The position numbers and the translations under genes are program-made. 64,000 nucleotides of DNA from Amblyomma americanum (taxonomy: Eukaryota; Arthropoda; Arachnida; Ixodida; Ixodidae). This document shows, one piece after another, positions 40,000-51,418 of the stretch (positions are counted from its first letter, which is position 1; each line of letters starts with the position of its first letter). A model generated the notes under the pieces. The model searched no databases and had not been told where the DNA came from. It saw nothing but the letters and a program-made list of their open reading frames with translations. Location: NCBI RefSeq assembly GCF_052857255.1, contig NC_135505.1, positions 41,005,864 through 41,069,863 on the forward strand, given 5' to 3'.

Positions 40000-41839
40000 A
40001 TCTTCCAGCGCGCCTCGCCAATTCTCTCAGCCGCCAGTACCCTCGTCTGCACCTAGCGGGGCCCATGTTTCCCAACGGCGCTCCCCGTCTCCATATCGCC
40101 GCTAAATGTCCCCACTCCGACCCGCAACAGCTTTCCCTGTCCGTCACTAGGAAATCTAGGCGATGCAGTTTCTGGAGGTGAAACCGCACTTTGGGAACTC
40201 ACTAAATGTCCTCCAGACTTCCCGTTCAATACGATTTCTGTGCCACCATGTGCAGTTTGCTGTGCTGTCCCCTTGTTCCCATCTGATTATTTTAGGATGG
40301 GATTTCTTGTCAACAGCTTCAGCGTTAATTTCTTGTGGCGACTATGTCACCCATATGACCGACCCTGATTTTTCATTTGATTCTTCCGACCGACATCATC
40401 CCCTTACTGCCGCAACTCATACACTTTTGCCTACTCTGTGCGAAAAATTCCTTACCATTGTTTCCGACCGCATCACTGATGGGGACGTACTCATAGCACC
40501 ATCTCATCGCCATTTTGCGCGTGGAATCGACTTCCCGTCATGTCTTCCTCGGTTCTGCAGCAGCTCAGCGATAGTAGCAGCCATGCACACTGCACGCTAA
40601 TCCCTCGTGATGCCTAAAGGAACTTCCCTCCCTTGCGTAGTGGATGCTGAACCTATGTCCCTGATGGTGCTCACCGCCCCTCTGCATCAGCAGCCTGTTT
40701 CATCAGAAGTCTTCTCTACTGTTCTATCAAAGACAATTAATCCGAACCTCACGCCGCATCAACGACAAGAATTGCTCACATTGCTTCGCCATCACTAAGC
40801 CATTTTCGATGCCACTTCCGCACCACTGGGACGGACTACTGCTGCACACCACCGCATCTTTACTGAAAGGAACTCGATCGTACGGCGACGGCCTTATCGG
40901 GTTTCTCTCTCCGAACGCAAAGTAATTGAAGAAAATGTCCATGATATGCTACACCGCGATATTATTTATCCCTCGACAAGCCCGTGGTCCTCACCGGTAG
41001 TGTTGGTAAAAAATAAGGACGGCTCCGTACGATTTTGTGTTGACTACCGTGCGCTCAACAAAATTACCCGCAAAGATGTCTACCCAATGCCTCGCATTGA
41101 TGACGCCCTTGACTGTCTTCAAGGCGCAGAATATTTCTCCACCTTGGACCTACGCTCGGGTTATTGGAAAATACTTTTGCACGAGGCCGACAAAGAAAAA
41201 ACTGCTTTCGCAACTCCCGATAGACTTTACTAATTTAATGTTATGCCTTTCGGCCTCTGTAACGCCCCGGCCACATTTGAAAGAATGATCGATAATGTAC
41301 TTGGTGGCCTGAAGTGGAGAACCTGCTTGTGCTACTTGGACGACATTGTTATCTTTTCTTCAACTTTTCAAGATCATCTCACGCGCCTGAATGCGGTTGT
41401 TACGTGCCTCGCTTCAGCGGGCCTTCAGCTGAACACCAAGAAGTGCCACTTTGCACAGAAGGAAATTAAAATTTTGGGCCATCTCGTTAGCCACGACGGT
41501 ATTCGTCCAGACCCTGACAAAATCATCGCGGTCCTGCACTTTCCTCGTCCTCAACGGACTGCAGATTTGCACAGCTTTCTCGGCCTGGCGCCCTATTTCC
41601 GGCGTTTTATTCTAAATTTTGCAACTATTGCTGCTCCCTTTCATGAGCTCCTTAAAGCACACAGCACTTTCGTGTGGACTGACAAGTGCGACACTGCATT
41701 TACCAAACTCAAGCATGCCCTCACATCAGACCCTGTCCTTGGCCACTTCACTGACGCGGCTCCAACCATCCTGCATACTGATGCCAGTGGTCATGGGTCT
41801 CGGTGGTGTACTTCTGCAGCGCGATGCAACTTCGCGTGA
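40000..41839 (+). pseudogene. pol: Gypsy D protease remnant and reverse transcriptase
   Basis: In 40163-40600 a protease tail is seen (LIILGWDFLSTASALISCGD), but no DTG triad could be found before it. RT starts with RDIIYPSTSPWSSPVVLVKN and RFCVDYRALNKITRKDVYPM, then FSTLDLRSGYWKILLHEADK (motif A), a TAA at 41231, MPFGLCNAPATFERMIDN (motif B) and CLCYLDDIVIFSS (motif C). Thumb and connection follow: RPQRTADLHSFLGLAPYFRR. RNase H begins ILHTDASGHG and then shifts frame near 41800. Catalytic aspartates are kept, yet the frame is broken at several points. Confidence 0.88.
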
Positions 41840-42190
41840 GAAAGTGATTGCGTTCGCCAGCCGGACCCTCACTCCAGCAGAGAAAGCTTACACCATTGCC
41901 GCGCAGAAATGTTTAGCAGTCGTGTGGGCAGTCCAAAAATCCCGCCCTTACTTGTACGGTCGCCATTTCACTGCTGTGACCGATCACCGTGCTCTTTGCT
42001 GGTTTTCTTCCATAAAGAACTTGACAGGCCGACTTGGCCGTTGGATTCTGCGCCTCCAGTAGTATCACTTCGACATCCTTTATAAATCGGGTCGCCAACA
42101 CCAGGACGCGGACGCGCTTTCTCGCTGCCCACTTTCGGACTCAGCCTGCTGTTTTTCTACGCAATGCCATTTTTCCTCTGACCAGAGCCC
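41800..42190 (+). pseudogene. pol: Gypsy D RNase H
   Basis: After the frameshift the 41619-42062 frame carries ATSREKVIAFASRTLTPAEK, YTIAAQKCLAVVWAVQKSRP, FTAVTDHRALCWFSSIKNL and RLGRWILRLQ, then TAG, then YHFDILYKSGRQHQDADALS, the RNase H end. The glutamate expected in [10 protein letters not shown] is Q here (AAQKCLAVVW), so an active-site residue is changed too. Confidence 0.85.
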
Positions 42191-42379
42191 ACCCTCTTCG
42201 ACGCACATCACAGCAGTCTCTTTTGACGACTCCGACCACAAACACGATTTCCGCTCGAAGCAACTAGCCGACGCCTACTGCCGTCCCATCTACCGCCTTA
42301 CCGGCGCTTCAAAACCACCCAACACATGGCTCCGCCGACAGCTACGCAACTTAAAGCTCGAAGAGGGCATCCTACGTCG

Positions 42380-43530
42380 CTACGTGTATTGCCCCGGTGG
42401 AACCCGCTGGGTCCCAGTCGTGCCGCGGGCGCTTCGCTCCCATTTCCAAGCGGCTCTCCACGATGACGCTACTGCCGGTCACCTAGGTTTCCACAAAACA
42501 TACGACCGCGTGAAGAGACGTTTCTTTTGGCCTGGCCTATCCTCCGGCATTGCAAAATACGTCGCTTCCTGCCTCCTGTGTCAACTTCGCAAACGGCCGA
42601 CATCTGCACCCGATGGCATCCTACAACCACTTCCCTGTCCCGCCACGCCGGTCGAAGTCGTCGGCATCGACTTATATGGTCCCCTGCCTCTCTCCGATCG
42701 AATCGAGGTAACCATTGGGTCATCACAGCTGTCGATCACCTTACGCGATACGCCGAGACAGCACCCGTGCCCACTGGCTCGGCTCAAGAGTTTGCAAATT
42801 TATTTTTGCAATATATTGTTTGGCGGCATGGTGCTACCCGGGTGCTCCTCAGTGACCGCGGGAAGACCTTCTTATCGACCGTCGTTGCCGAAGTTCTTCG
42901 CGCATCATCCACCCTCCATAAGACAATCTCAAGCTACCATCCTCAGACCAACGGTCTAACTGAGTGTTTTCATCGGACTCTATCCGATATGATCTCCACG
43001 TACGCCACACCGGATCATCGAAATTGGGACACTATTATACCGTTTGTCACTTTCGTCTATAATGCAGCAATACAGCGGACTACCGGTTATATTCCGTTCC
43101 TCTTTTACGGCCGTCCTACCACCACACTTCTGGACAGTTCTTTCTTCTCTACGCCTGAGTATACCTCCACATCCGTACCTGCCCAGTTCGTATCCCGTGT
43201 GGCCAGATGCCGTCACCTTGCTCGCCTCAACACTGCAGCCTGCCAGGAAGACCGCAAAAGTCGCTACGATTCTACTCATCGTGTGGTCTCTTTCCGACCA
43301 GGTGACGAAGTACTCCTTTTGCACACCACTGCGCATCCCTGGCCTTAGTGACAAATTTCTCCACCGCTACCTTGGTCCCTACAGGGTCATCAATCGCACT
43401 TCCCCCGTGAACTACAATGTTACACCTGTTGTTCCCCCAGCCGATCGACGCCATCGTGGTACTGAAATTGTTCACGTTTCCCGTTTGAAACCGTTTGTAC
43501 GCCGCGGACTATGGCCGCTTCTGACCCCCC
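42380..43530 (+). pseudogene. pol: Gypsy D integrase
   Basis: Zinc domain in 42384-42700: ALHDDATAGHLGFHKTYDRV and SCLLCQLRKRPTSAPDG. After a frame change near 42705 the core reads VITAVDHLTRYAETAPVPTG, RVLLSDRGKTFLSTVVAEVL and SSYHPQTNGLTECFHRTLSD (the catalytic E kept in LTECFHRTL). The C terminus, after another frame change near 43345, is KFLHRYLGPYRVINRTSPVN and IVHVSRLKPFVRRGLW, followed by a stop just before the 3' LTR. The first D of the core lies in VGIDLYGPLPLS. Confidence 0.87.
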
Positions 43531-43540
43531 GGGCAGATTG

Positions 43541-43729
43541 TGTGAGCCTTCCAGGGATCATCTTCTTTCTCTTGTACATACCATCATCATCCCGTGGCTG
43601 CGCCTGGGGCTCGCGCGCGTCGCACGCGCCCGGGTTCGTTTTTGGAATAAACACCAGGCACGGCCGTCTTGCCGTCTCGGTCTAGACTTCCAGAGACGTC
43701 TTGCCGTCTCGGCCTGGCCTTCCATCACA
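43541..43729 (+). repeat. Gypsy D 3' LTR
   Basis: Partner of 38638-38826, with the same 189-bp length and more than a dozen differences by eye, most in the CG-rich middle (CCCGTGGCTGCGCCTGGGG here, CCCGTCGCAGCGCCTGCGG there). An older insertion than Gypsy C. Confidence 0.92.
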
Positions 43730-43830
43730 ATATCAACTTTTTAATGATTATGTGAAGTGAACAAGATGGCTGAATATTTAAATGCTCCAAATTATCTGGA
43801 TACCGCTTAAAACTCATTATCTATGAGGAC
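43730..43830 (-). repeat. Array unit 2, last segment
   Basis: GTGAACAAGATGGCTGAATA, GCTCCAAATTATCTGGATACC and GCTTAAAACTCATTAT match unit 1 (GTGAACAAGGTGGCTGAATG near 21054) and unit 4 (near 62065-62125). Confidence 0.75.
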
Positions 43831-44190
43831 GGCTGAGCACTCCCACGCTCCATTATCATCGCTGGTGACGCGAGTCTGAGCCTCAGAATAAATCTTGTGC
43901 CTTGAGCTGGCTTTTTCCTGGTGCGAAATAAGTACTGCCTGTGTTGGTTGCCGTGACCCATCAACCAATCCACTCTTAAGTTGGTGGAGGTGCCACGATC
44001 CTCACCTCCGACAGTGCCCTGGAACTCCGGACTGGCAAGGACTCTGTTCTCATTGCGAAGACCAGCCAGCAGCCCCCAGTACAGCTTCCACCTGCTACCT
44101 GTTCTGGAGGCCTACGTACACGAGACCACGCTATCTGAAGTAGCATCTGCTACCAAGATGAGTACTGGTTTTCAGCCTGTGAAGCCGTGA
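43831..44190 (+). mobile_element. Gypsy E fragment: LTR, leader and gag start
   Basis: Matches the start of Gypsy F (62140-62490): CTGAGCACTCCCACGC for CAGCACTGCCCCGC, an LTR end with CCAATCCACTCTTAAG, primer site GTTGGTGGAGGTGCC, and the gag start CGAGACCACGCTATCTGAAG then GTACTGGTTTTCAGCC. It ends at about 44190 where a LINE fragment begins. Both E and F lie just after the same array segment, so one insertion copied with the array is likely. Confidence 0.72.
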
Positions 44191-44585
44191 GCCGGCAGTA
44201 CAACTGGGATGAGGGTAGCATTTTCGCTTTCATGAGCCTGATCACGATTTATATAGGGCTTATGCATTAAGTAGACAGATTTCCTTACCACTTCCAACAT
44301 CTGGCTGCCAATTGCAAAGCGCCGTTCCCTTCCAGGAGTGCGGAACATTGCGTTGGTGTTCTTCATAGTAATGTTTAAACTCATCGTTCTGCTCTGCCTG
44401 TGTAACGCATTGATGATGATTTCCAGTTCATCTTCAGAACGACTTAGCAAGTCAATGTCATCAGCGCAGCTCTTATTACTGAGTCATTCTTTATTAACTC
44501 TTATAAACTGTTCGAAATACATGCCTCTGAACGTCTGCTGTAGAAAAGCACTCATTAGATATTAAAAGGTTGTGTCTTCCTGCCA
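44180..44585 (-). pseudogene. LINE RT fragment (RTE/endonuclease-RT type)
   Basis: Minus-strand reading: SCADDIDLLSRSEDELEIII (RT motif C, with ADD kept), then NALHRQSRTMSLNITMKNTN, RTPGRERRFAIGSQMLEVVR and KSVYLMHKPYIN. The order ADD-I-x-LLS...ERRFAIGSQMLEVV...KFVYLG-like is that of RTE/CR1-type endonuclease-reverse transcriptases. Only about 130 codons remain. Upstream there is a stop after FIRVNKE. Confidence 0.78.
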
Positions 44586-45524
44586 GATACCAGTGCTTAC
44601 TGAAATTTCATTGCTGACTTTTCGGAGTGCTACGGTAGCTAGACATTCGTTCTAGATATCTTCTAGTACAATTATCAATACTCGAATTTTAATTCTGTTT
44701 GTATGTTGGATTGTGGTGATTCTGACGTTTAAAGTAGGGCAAACTTAAAAGTCCTTAAGCACAGCAGTAGACTGAAAAGGAGCGCTCCAGAAATGTAAAA
44801 ATGCAGTCCGCTATCGCTTCCATCGCCTTTACGTACAAAAGACACTTTTACAATAGCGTAGGCACGTTTATGGCTGCTAAGGAAAGCATTCTGAATTCAA
44901 AGCTTCATTTCGCACCAACACATTCTTTTCAACGTACGCAAACGTACCGGTGTAATAATCTTTATAATGCTGGATTTCTTCCCTCCTTGTAGCGGGTGGT
45001 TACCGTCATTTGCTATATGGCGGCAGAATATGACGGCGCAATAACAAAACGCATAAAACCGGCTCAAACGTGTCACACACCACCATGCACATGTTTGCAC
45101 ATTGACCGCTCCACCGCCTAGCCGAACACGTGCAGAACAGTAGCGATAAGGCTACAACCCTCTGGGTGGACGTTACACAGCTTTAGGACAGAGTGAGTTC
45201 AGCGCGCGTGTTTTCGAGAATACGGGGGGTTTTAAGGAACCCTTTGAATGCACTAGCATTACATGGCATGTTCAGGGAAAAATTCACCTTAGAGAGCCGT
45301 AGCAGGCACGCGTGGCCGAAATTTCGCACGCGAATGACGTCCTCACTTCTCCTGAATGCTTCTCTGCCGCCCAGACAAGACAGGGATATTCTCCTCATAG
45401 CACTGTGGTAGGAGACTCTCCACCTCTGAAAAGAGCAATGCGTCTCTCGCGATAAATAACAGTGTTTAGTGCACCCTTTAGGGTACCTGGGGTCCACGCA
45501 CAATGCCCTCTCTTTCGTGTTATT
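44586..45524. other. Intergenic, nothing recognised
   Basis: Open frames at 44801-44992, 45183-45503 and 45193-45411 show no domain. The stretch just before 45525 does not match the sequence before the equivalent block in unit 4, so the array unit starts at about 45525. Confidence 0.4.
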
Positions 45525-47925
45525 GTGGAGACCAATATGAGGGGCTTTAGGCTCAAGTTGTGAGGGGCTGCTCCTCTCCTAAAGCATTACCCCTCCCCCT
45601 CCGCCGCAGACACTGGGCAAGATGTCACTGCCCAGCCGGACTTGATGTGGTCATCACAAGACACGAGAAGATAGAGAAAGGCGAGAAAAGAGACTTCATT
45701 CAAGACGCAAGTTAAACACCAGTCTTCATCGACGAGACGTGTGCCGATAGAAATTCCTCTCCCGTCGATGAAGTCGCCACTTCGCGAGGCAGCAGAATCA
45801 AATTGGATTTCGAGAACGGGCCCTTCACAGTGCACGAAGTAGTGTGCGCATCGACCTACTACTTCGATAACAAACGTATTCTACTCTCCATCAACTTGCA
45901 CCCCCAGAGGTCGTCGCCAGAGCCCATGGACGACGGCGAGTATTAAGAAGGAACGGGGTTCAGCGACCCCTGGGACAACGACTACGATATCGCCCAGAGT
46001 ATGGGGTGGAATTCGCCTGCGAACCCAAAGATGGAATCTCGCATAAATACCACGGTTTCGCTCGGAAAAGTACTGTCATCCCTCAGCCAAGTCGTGTCAT
46101 CGTGGAGAAAAGTGGTGTCATCAACGCGGGGTAAGGTGTAATGGGAAGACGTGGATTTTTTGCGTTCGGCTCAGCATTAGAACCGTCAGCGAGAAACCAA
46201 GGTAATATACTAGCACTGCCAGTACATCAAGGTATTACCGCAATTTTGGTAGCCGCTACAAGCAAGCGCTGGGGATATAAACAGCCGAAGAGAGGAATCC
46301 TGCGGTAACATCTTGGGACAAGGCCTACTGTACCTTGCATAGCTTCCCCAAAACACCAGGTTAATCTGCGCCCTATGTTTTTTCTTCCAACCTTAATTTC
46401 ATTCAAATTTGGGCGCCAAAAGGTAGTTTAAATGTATCTTGCTGGAATATATGCTGTTCACAGTGTGTTGGGCAGCGTGCAATGAAGAAGAAATTGAGCG
46501 ATTTTCTACATGGCTGGATAAAATAGAGCCTTTGTCTCTCCATTGTATGTCGTTGGCTGTTAGTAGAACAGTCTGGAGAGTTAAGATGTGCATAGCAGTG
46601 TTTTTCAAATGATTAAGATGCTCACTAGCTGGTTTTGTCTGCCCTCATCATAATACATTCACGTACGCTAATAATTTTTAATTGCAGGAATTTCGCCTCT
46701 CAAAGGGCGGACTTTACAATAGATTAACTAAATGTATTTGATAGAAGGACAAAATCTTGAAATAGCTGGAGGAAGCGTTCTACGCCACATCAAATTAAAC
46801 TATGTGCTCGGCATGCCATTACGTTCTGCAATATATCAGAGAAACATTCCAATACCTTGTCTGAGAGGAAATGTGCTTTCGGAATTTACTGGCAGTGCGG
46901 CGAAACACATTGATAGCAATATTCAGCAACGCCCTTCTTTTTACTTTTAATATATAAAAGTCATGGTCTGCGTTAAAAACAATAACAATAATTTACGCTC
47001 TCGATGTAATAATCCTACACAAATGTATTGTGTATAGAGACTTCATAAGATACTGTGTTCGATTACATTGCTCCGTGCTTTCTATTCATGCATCTTAACA
47101 GTGCAACGTCTTTACGACGGGCAGTTTGAATAAAGAAATGAATAAGTAATTAATAATTTTGGCTACAACGCTGAGCATCGCTCTCTTTTTTAATAATAAT
47201 CTTAGCCTTATTCTTGTTACTTGTTTGGTCAGAAGCTCGAACTCGGAACGATTCCGCGAAGTGCTCACGTACACAATGAATAAGCAGAATTCAATGTTGC
47301 GTCAAACATAGCAAAGGTATGCGGCATGCATAGCAGTGACATTTGACAGTGAAATAGACCTATTGCCAATATTTGCGCAGGCATACCGAGAACACAGTAA
47401 CAATCAATAATTTTAACAGCCGGTTTTACATTGAGATCAGAGAGAAAGAAGACCCAGTACTGAAAGGAATTGTATGCGACAAAAACCCCGAGTCAGTCTT
47501 CATACAGGCACATGAGTTTACAAAATAAATAATAATGGATCTGTGCACCGGTGGTCACATCCACCATATTATTACCCCAATTTATTGCCCCAGTTTCTGA
47601 AATACACAGCATGAAAACATAAAACACAAAATAGAGTATCTATGTGCAAAAGACCATCGACCATAAATTTCCGAACAGAGTAACATTATTACGGAACGAA
47701 ACATGGGCTAGTGAATTGTGAAGAACGCAAATACCATCGAGCGATAAATTCCGAGGAAGAAAAGGGAAAAATACAGCCTGCCAATCCTTCATGTAATGCC
47801 CCATACGTGGGGCCTTTGAGGTATCAGTTAAAAAAAATAACATAACGGCATGAAATCAAAGCAAAGGGAGCTGGGTCAAAAAAAAAGGCTTCTCCGGACT
47901 ACGGAAGCCTTGCGCGCTCTTCGAC
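45525..47925 (+). repeat. Array unit 3: blocks gamma, delta and epsilon only
   Basis: Gamma (45525-46340), delta (46370-46935) and epsilon (46935-47925) line up with 56600-58880 in unit 4 and in part with 21855-28130. The zinc-finger half of the unit is absent: epsilon stops at CTTGCGCGCTCTTCGACG (47913-47930), where the tetranucleotide satellite begins. Unit 4 continues past the matching point (CTTGCGAGCTGTGG at 58880). Confidence 0.8.
45716..46134 (+). pseudogene. Unrecognised conserved frame in block gamma, copy 3
   Basis: No ATG start; open from a TAA at 45713-45715. It reads TPVFIDETCADRNSSPVDEV, ATSRGSRIKLDFENGPFTVH, EVVCASTYYFDNKRILLSIN and LHPQRSSPEPMDDGEY, then TAA at 45944. The frame then continues FSDPWDNDYDI and, after a one-base shift, EYGVEFACEPKDGISHKYHG, ARKSTVIPQPSRVIVEKSGV, with a stop at 46132-46134. 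Unit 4 keeps the same residues in the same frame at many positions, including SSPEP, DNDYDI, GISH and KS-x-V-I. This points to a real ancestral exon on the + strand. I do not recognise the family. The TAA after the acidic stretch is shared by both copies. Confidence 0.55.
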
Positions 47926-47928
47926 GAA

Positions 47929-48459
47929 CAGACGGACGGACGGACGGACGGACGGACGGACGGACGGACGGACGGACGGATGGATGGATGGATGGATGGA
48001 TGGATGGATGGATGGATGGATGGATGGATGGATGGATGGATGGACGGATGGACGGGTTAATGGATGGATGGATGGATGGATGGATGGATGATTGGCTGGG
48101 TGGGTGGGTGGGTGGGTGGATGGATGGATGGATGGATGGATGGATGGATGGATGGATGGATGGATGGATGGATGGATGGATGGATGGATGGATGGGTGGA
48201 TGGATGGATGGATGGATGGATGGATGGATGGATGGATGGATGGATGGATGGATGGATGGATGGATGGATGGATGGATGGATGGATGGAGGGATGGGTGGA
48301 TGGGTGGATGGATGGATAGAGGGATGGATGGATGGATGGATGGATGGATGGATGGATGGATGGGTGGATGGTTGGGTGGATGGATGGGTGGGTGGGTGGA
48401 TGGACTTACGGACGGACGGACGGATGGATGGATGGATGGATGGATGGATGGATGGATGG
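47929..48459 (+). repeat. Tetranucleotide satellite (GGAC/GGAT/GGTG)n, about 530 bp
   Basis: A run of GGAC units (47931-47978) turns into GGAT units with scattered GGTG, GGAC and GATT variants. It is broken by TTAATGG at 48057 and CTTACGG at 48406. Because the period is 4, all three + frames stay open and code for M-D-G-W repeats, and the minus strand for H-P-S-I repeats. These frames are artefacts of the repeat. It sits exactly where array unit 3 stops. Confidence 0.95.
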
Positions 48460-50179
48460 TGCACTTAGGTGTATGCCAGCTGCCAGAGTTTATTTTATTT
48501 TAACCGCATAAACGGAATAAAAATTTTTTAGGCGCATAGGTATCCTACGTGCGGCATTTTGTTATTTCGGGCGCTTATTTATATTTAGTGTTAAATTGTA
48601 TTGATGGAACTGTTTATTCGTTCAGCTTCACTGTCCTCTCATGTTTCGTGTGACAGCTCGCGAAATACGGCAGAGTTTTTTTTTGCCGCTTACTAAGCTT
48701 TTAGTGCTGGCTTGTGAAAAAGTGAAGTGGCGTTTCTTACTGACAAAAATATAACATGATTTAACTGGGTGAGCGTTATCCGCCCCTAATTATTTGCTAG
48801 TGAGCAGTGAGACAGTGATAGGGCGTTTATCACTCGATTGGTCTTCATGAACAAACCTGCGAGGTATGCATTTGGTTCATTATTTAAACAGATTCTGTGA
48901 AGGACCCTGGCAAGAGGTAGTCAAAAAAGTAGAAATGACAAAAAACTGACCGGCCTATTACAATAGTGCCAGTTAAAAATCGTGATTTTGGCTGGTAATA
49001 TTGAAAGTCACATGGTTATACTTGTTTATGGCCCGGTAAAAAAAATAATTTGCAATTTGTTCTCAACAGGTATTGTCAGATTCTGTGGTGCTATCACTTG
49101 GTCATTTTGTAAAATTTAAGGCTAATGCGCGTATTAGAATAACAGTTTGTCTAATCATCTCTTTATACCCCTGGAAGGCCGTTCAACAAGTGGCCGAAAA
49201 GAGGAAGAAGGGGGCAAACTGCAAGGCGTGAAAAAAGGCTATTCGACGGCTGCCTCAAAATCAACTGTGCTTGAGTAAAGTACAGCTCTAGAGCCAAGAT
49301 TGTTTCATCAATGCCAGGATTAATTGTTGACACTGGACAGGCCTGTAGTTATAAATTTCGGCTTTTAAGCAAGTTCAGATGAGCTTGGAGGCACTTCTTT
49401 TCATTTAAATATCTTTCGGTACACAAGTGGCCAAAGCATCACCTCCTATAAAAAGATTTTAAGGGCTGAAATAGAGTGTTCTGCAGTAATGAAACAACGT
49501 CACATAGAAATATTTTATTGCTACTAATGCTTAAGCATTATCTGAACGTGTAAGAGCTATTTAAAAAAATTCCGAAAACAAAACACCATGACACATAATT
49601 ACAGTGAAATACAAAAGAGGTCAAACAATAAAAGCATCAATCATTGTCTCTTAAGGGCCCTGGGCTCAGCATTACTTAAGGGGGTGGGGGTAATGAGTAA
49701 AGTATGCTCGTAGTCATCTAATTATACAGCGAAATAAAAAGCAGCGAGGCAAGGTAACGTTATACATATCAATGGAACCATAGGTAATGAAAGGACCATA
49801 AAAAAAAGACGAAAGGAACACCCATGCGATTGATTTTCGCATATGTTTACAAGACATTCAATACAAAATTTTTATGCACATTTACAAAGAAAGACACATG
49901 CGAAGAACTGTACAATCCGGGATGCAACACAGCTATCACAAACATGACCACCACACAAAGCGAGGAGGTCGGTGTATATCCTGATAAGACCTGACTTTGG
50001 GTTATCAGCACTCAAGTTTATTTCTAAAACGCAGGAATTCCCCTCTGACATTATCTGAAGCCGCAAGCTCAATATTTCTTCCTCTACGAGTTTTCTCCAT
50101 GATCTGCATTACTACAGATGCCTGGTCAAATGCGTGTTTAAAAACAATTACTCAAAACACCGGGGTAGAGTACAAGAAA
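48460..50179. other. AT-rich intergenic, nothing recognised
   Basis: No domain, splice-like structure or array block. The minus frame 49872-50072 contains several cysteines (CGGHVCDSC) but shows no zinc-finger spacing and no neighbours to support it. Confidence 0.4.
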
Positions 50180-50187
50180 GTTAAAAA

Positions 50188-50430
50188 CTTTGGCTATCAC
50201 AGCTATGGCCTTGTGGTTTGAGCATCCGGCCCGCATGCAGGAGGTGCAGGGTTCGATCCCCAGTTCCACCTGGTACCAACTGGTGATACAAGGTGCACAA
50301 GCTTTTCACTCGCCTGGTGCTCGGCTTTGTCAGGGTGAAATGCCTAGCAAATGGTTCTTCGACCCCATCTTGGGAATATTAAACATTTTGTGCCATAGCG
50401 CTCTTTATCCCCATGGAGGTGCCCTTCCAC
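50188..50430 (+). repeat. Third SINE type, tRNA-like head, with 8-bp target duplication
   Basis: Head GGCCTTGTGGTTTGAGCATC (box A-like) and GCAGGGTTCGATCCCCAGTT (box B) resemble a tRNA promoter; the body TGGTACCAACTGGTGATAC and CCATGGAGGTGCCCTTCCAC differ from Ruka and SINE-2. GTTAAAAA at 50180-50187 and 50431-50438 is a likely target duplication. The sequence does not fold into a normal tRNA (no clear 3' acceptor), so it is not a tRNA gene. Confidence 0.68.
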
Positions 50431-50438
50431 GTTAAAAA

Positions 50439-51180
50439 TTCGCAATAAATATTAAATAATTTGCCACTGGTAACGAGAAGCTGATTCAGACAGGCCAGTT
50501 TGTAAGACTACTGAAGTGCCTATGTTGTCTCACAGTTATTAAAAAGGGGGCACACTGGCTGCTGAAGTGGTGTTTTACAGTTCTTGAAAACACAGATGCG
50601 AGTTATGTCTGCAGGGCCTGATAAGCATCTATGCGACTTTAACAGAAAACAATCCATGAAAAAAACGAACAGAACCAACAGAATTTGGCACACATTTCGC
50701 AGCAAGGAAGTGTGCGCATTAGCTGAAGTGCTAAGAGTATGTGTACTTTCACTGTTGTGAGTAATTTAGGCACCATTGCGTTCAGTTAGTAGCTTTGATT
50801 GTCATTCACAGCTTCAAATTTACATTGATTTTACAAAGTAACACCTGATAGTAATTTTATCCAACTTAGCTTTGTTTGCAATTGTCAGAATAAAAAAATG
50901 GGAGTATTACTAATGATCAAAAAAGTGTAAGACAAAACAGTGAGTTACTATTACAAAGCAGTAAATGTAATCACTAAATTCGTAGCTGATGAATAATGCA
51001 AAAAAAATACAAGAATACAGCTTCAGAAAAATGACGGAAATATAAGAAGTGACGCTAAGCATGATCAAACAAAGAATAATTTGGCGATTCATGATTCACA
51101 CGAGGAAATATGTAAATACACAGACTACAGAGTGAGCAAGGGAAGCCCCTGTCTCTCACCAAAGTGTAAAAAAATGACCT
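50439..51180. other. AT-rich intergenic, nothing recognised
   Basis: No coding or repeat pair seen. Confidence 0.4.
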
Positions 51181-51418
51181 GGCTTTGCCTGGGTCAGTGA
51201 AAACAATTGCGAACTGAAGGCAATTTATATAGCCTCACCAAATCTACTTTAGAGTGACTGCAATGAAAGCACACCATCAAATATCACAATATCAAATATC
51301 GCTTTAACTGGGTGAGTTAAAACAAATGCCACATGAAGGAAAGTTCTCTAGTTTCACTAAATGCACTTCAGAGTGACTGCAATGAAAACACGCCAGCCAT
51401 CAATTCAATTCACTTTAT
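51181..51418 (+). repeat. Tandem duplication, about 119-bp unit, two copies
   Basis: GGCTTTGCCTGGGTCAGTGA (51181) and CGCTTTAACTGGGTGAGTTA (51300) start two units that both contain AACTGAAGG-like or ACATGAAGG and then AGAGTGACTGCAATGAAA. No coding. Confidence 0.65.

Larger units (their letters stand above)
38638..43729 (+). mobile_element. Gypsy D: full-length but decayed LTR retrotransposon
   Basis: 189-bp LTRs at 38638-38826 and 43541-43729 enclose gag, protease remnant, RT, RNase H and integrase in + orientation. Flanking words ACAT (38634-38637) and ATAT (43730-43733) are a weak 4-bp target duplication; the unit 1 empty site reads GTCCATATCAATTT near 21019. Right after the 5' LTR lies AGTGGTGGAGGTC, a likely primer site shared with Gypsy E and F. 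Many stops and frame changes. Confidence 0.92.

Noticed and set aside
47850..48503. Long open frames of up to 217 codons rich in M-D-G-W, and H-P-S-I on the other strand
   Set aside because: They are the three-frame reading of a period-4 satellite, which has no stops by composition.
49872..50072. Cysteine-rich minus-strand frame as a zinc-binding protein
   Set aside because: The spacing of C and H fits no known finger and there is no neighbouring exon.
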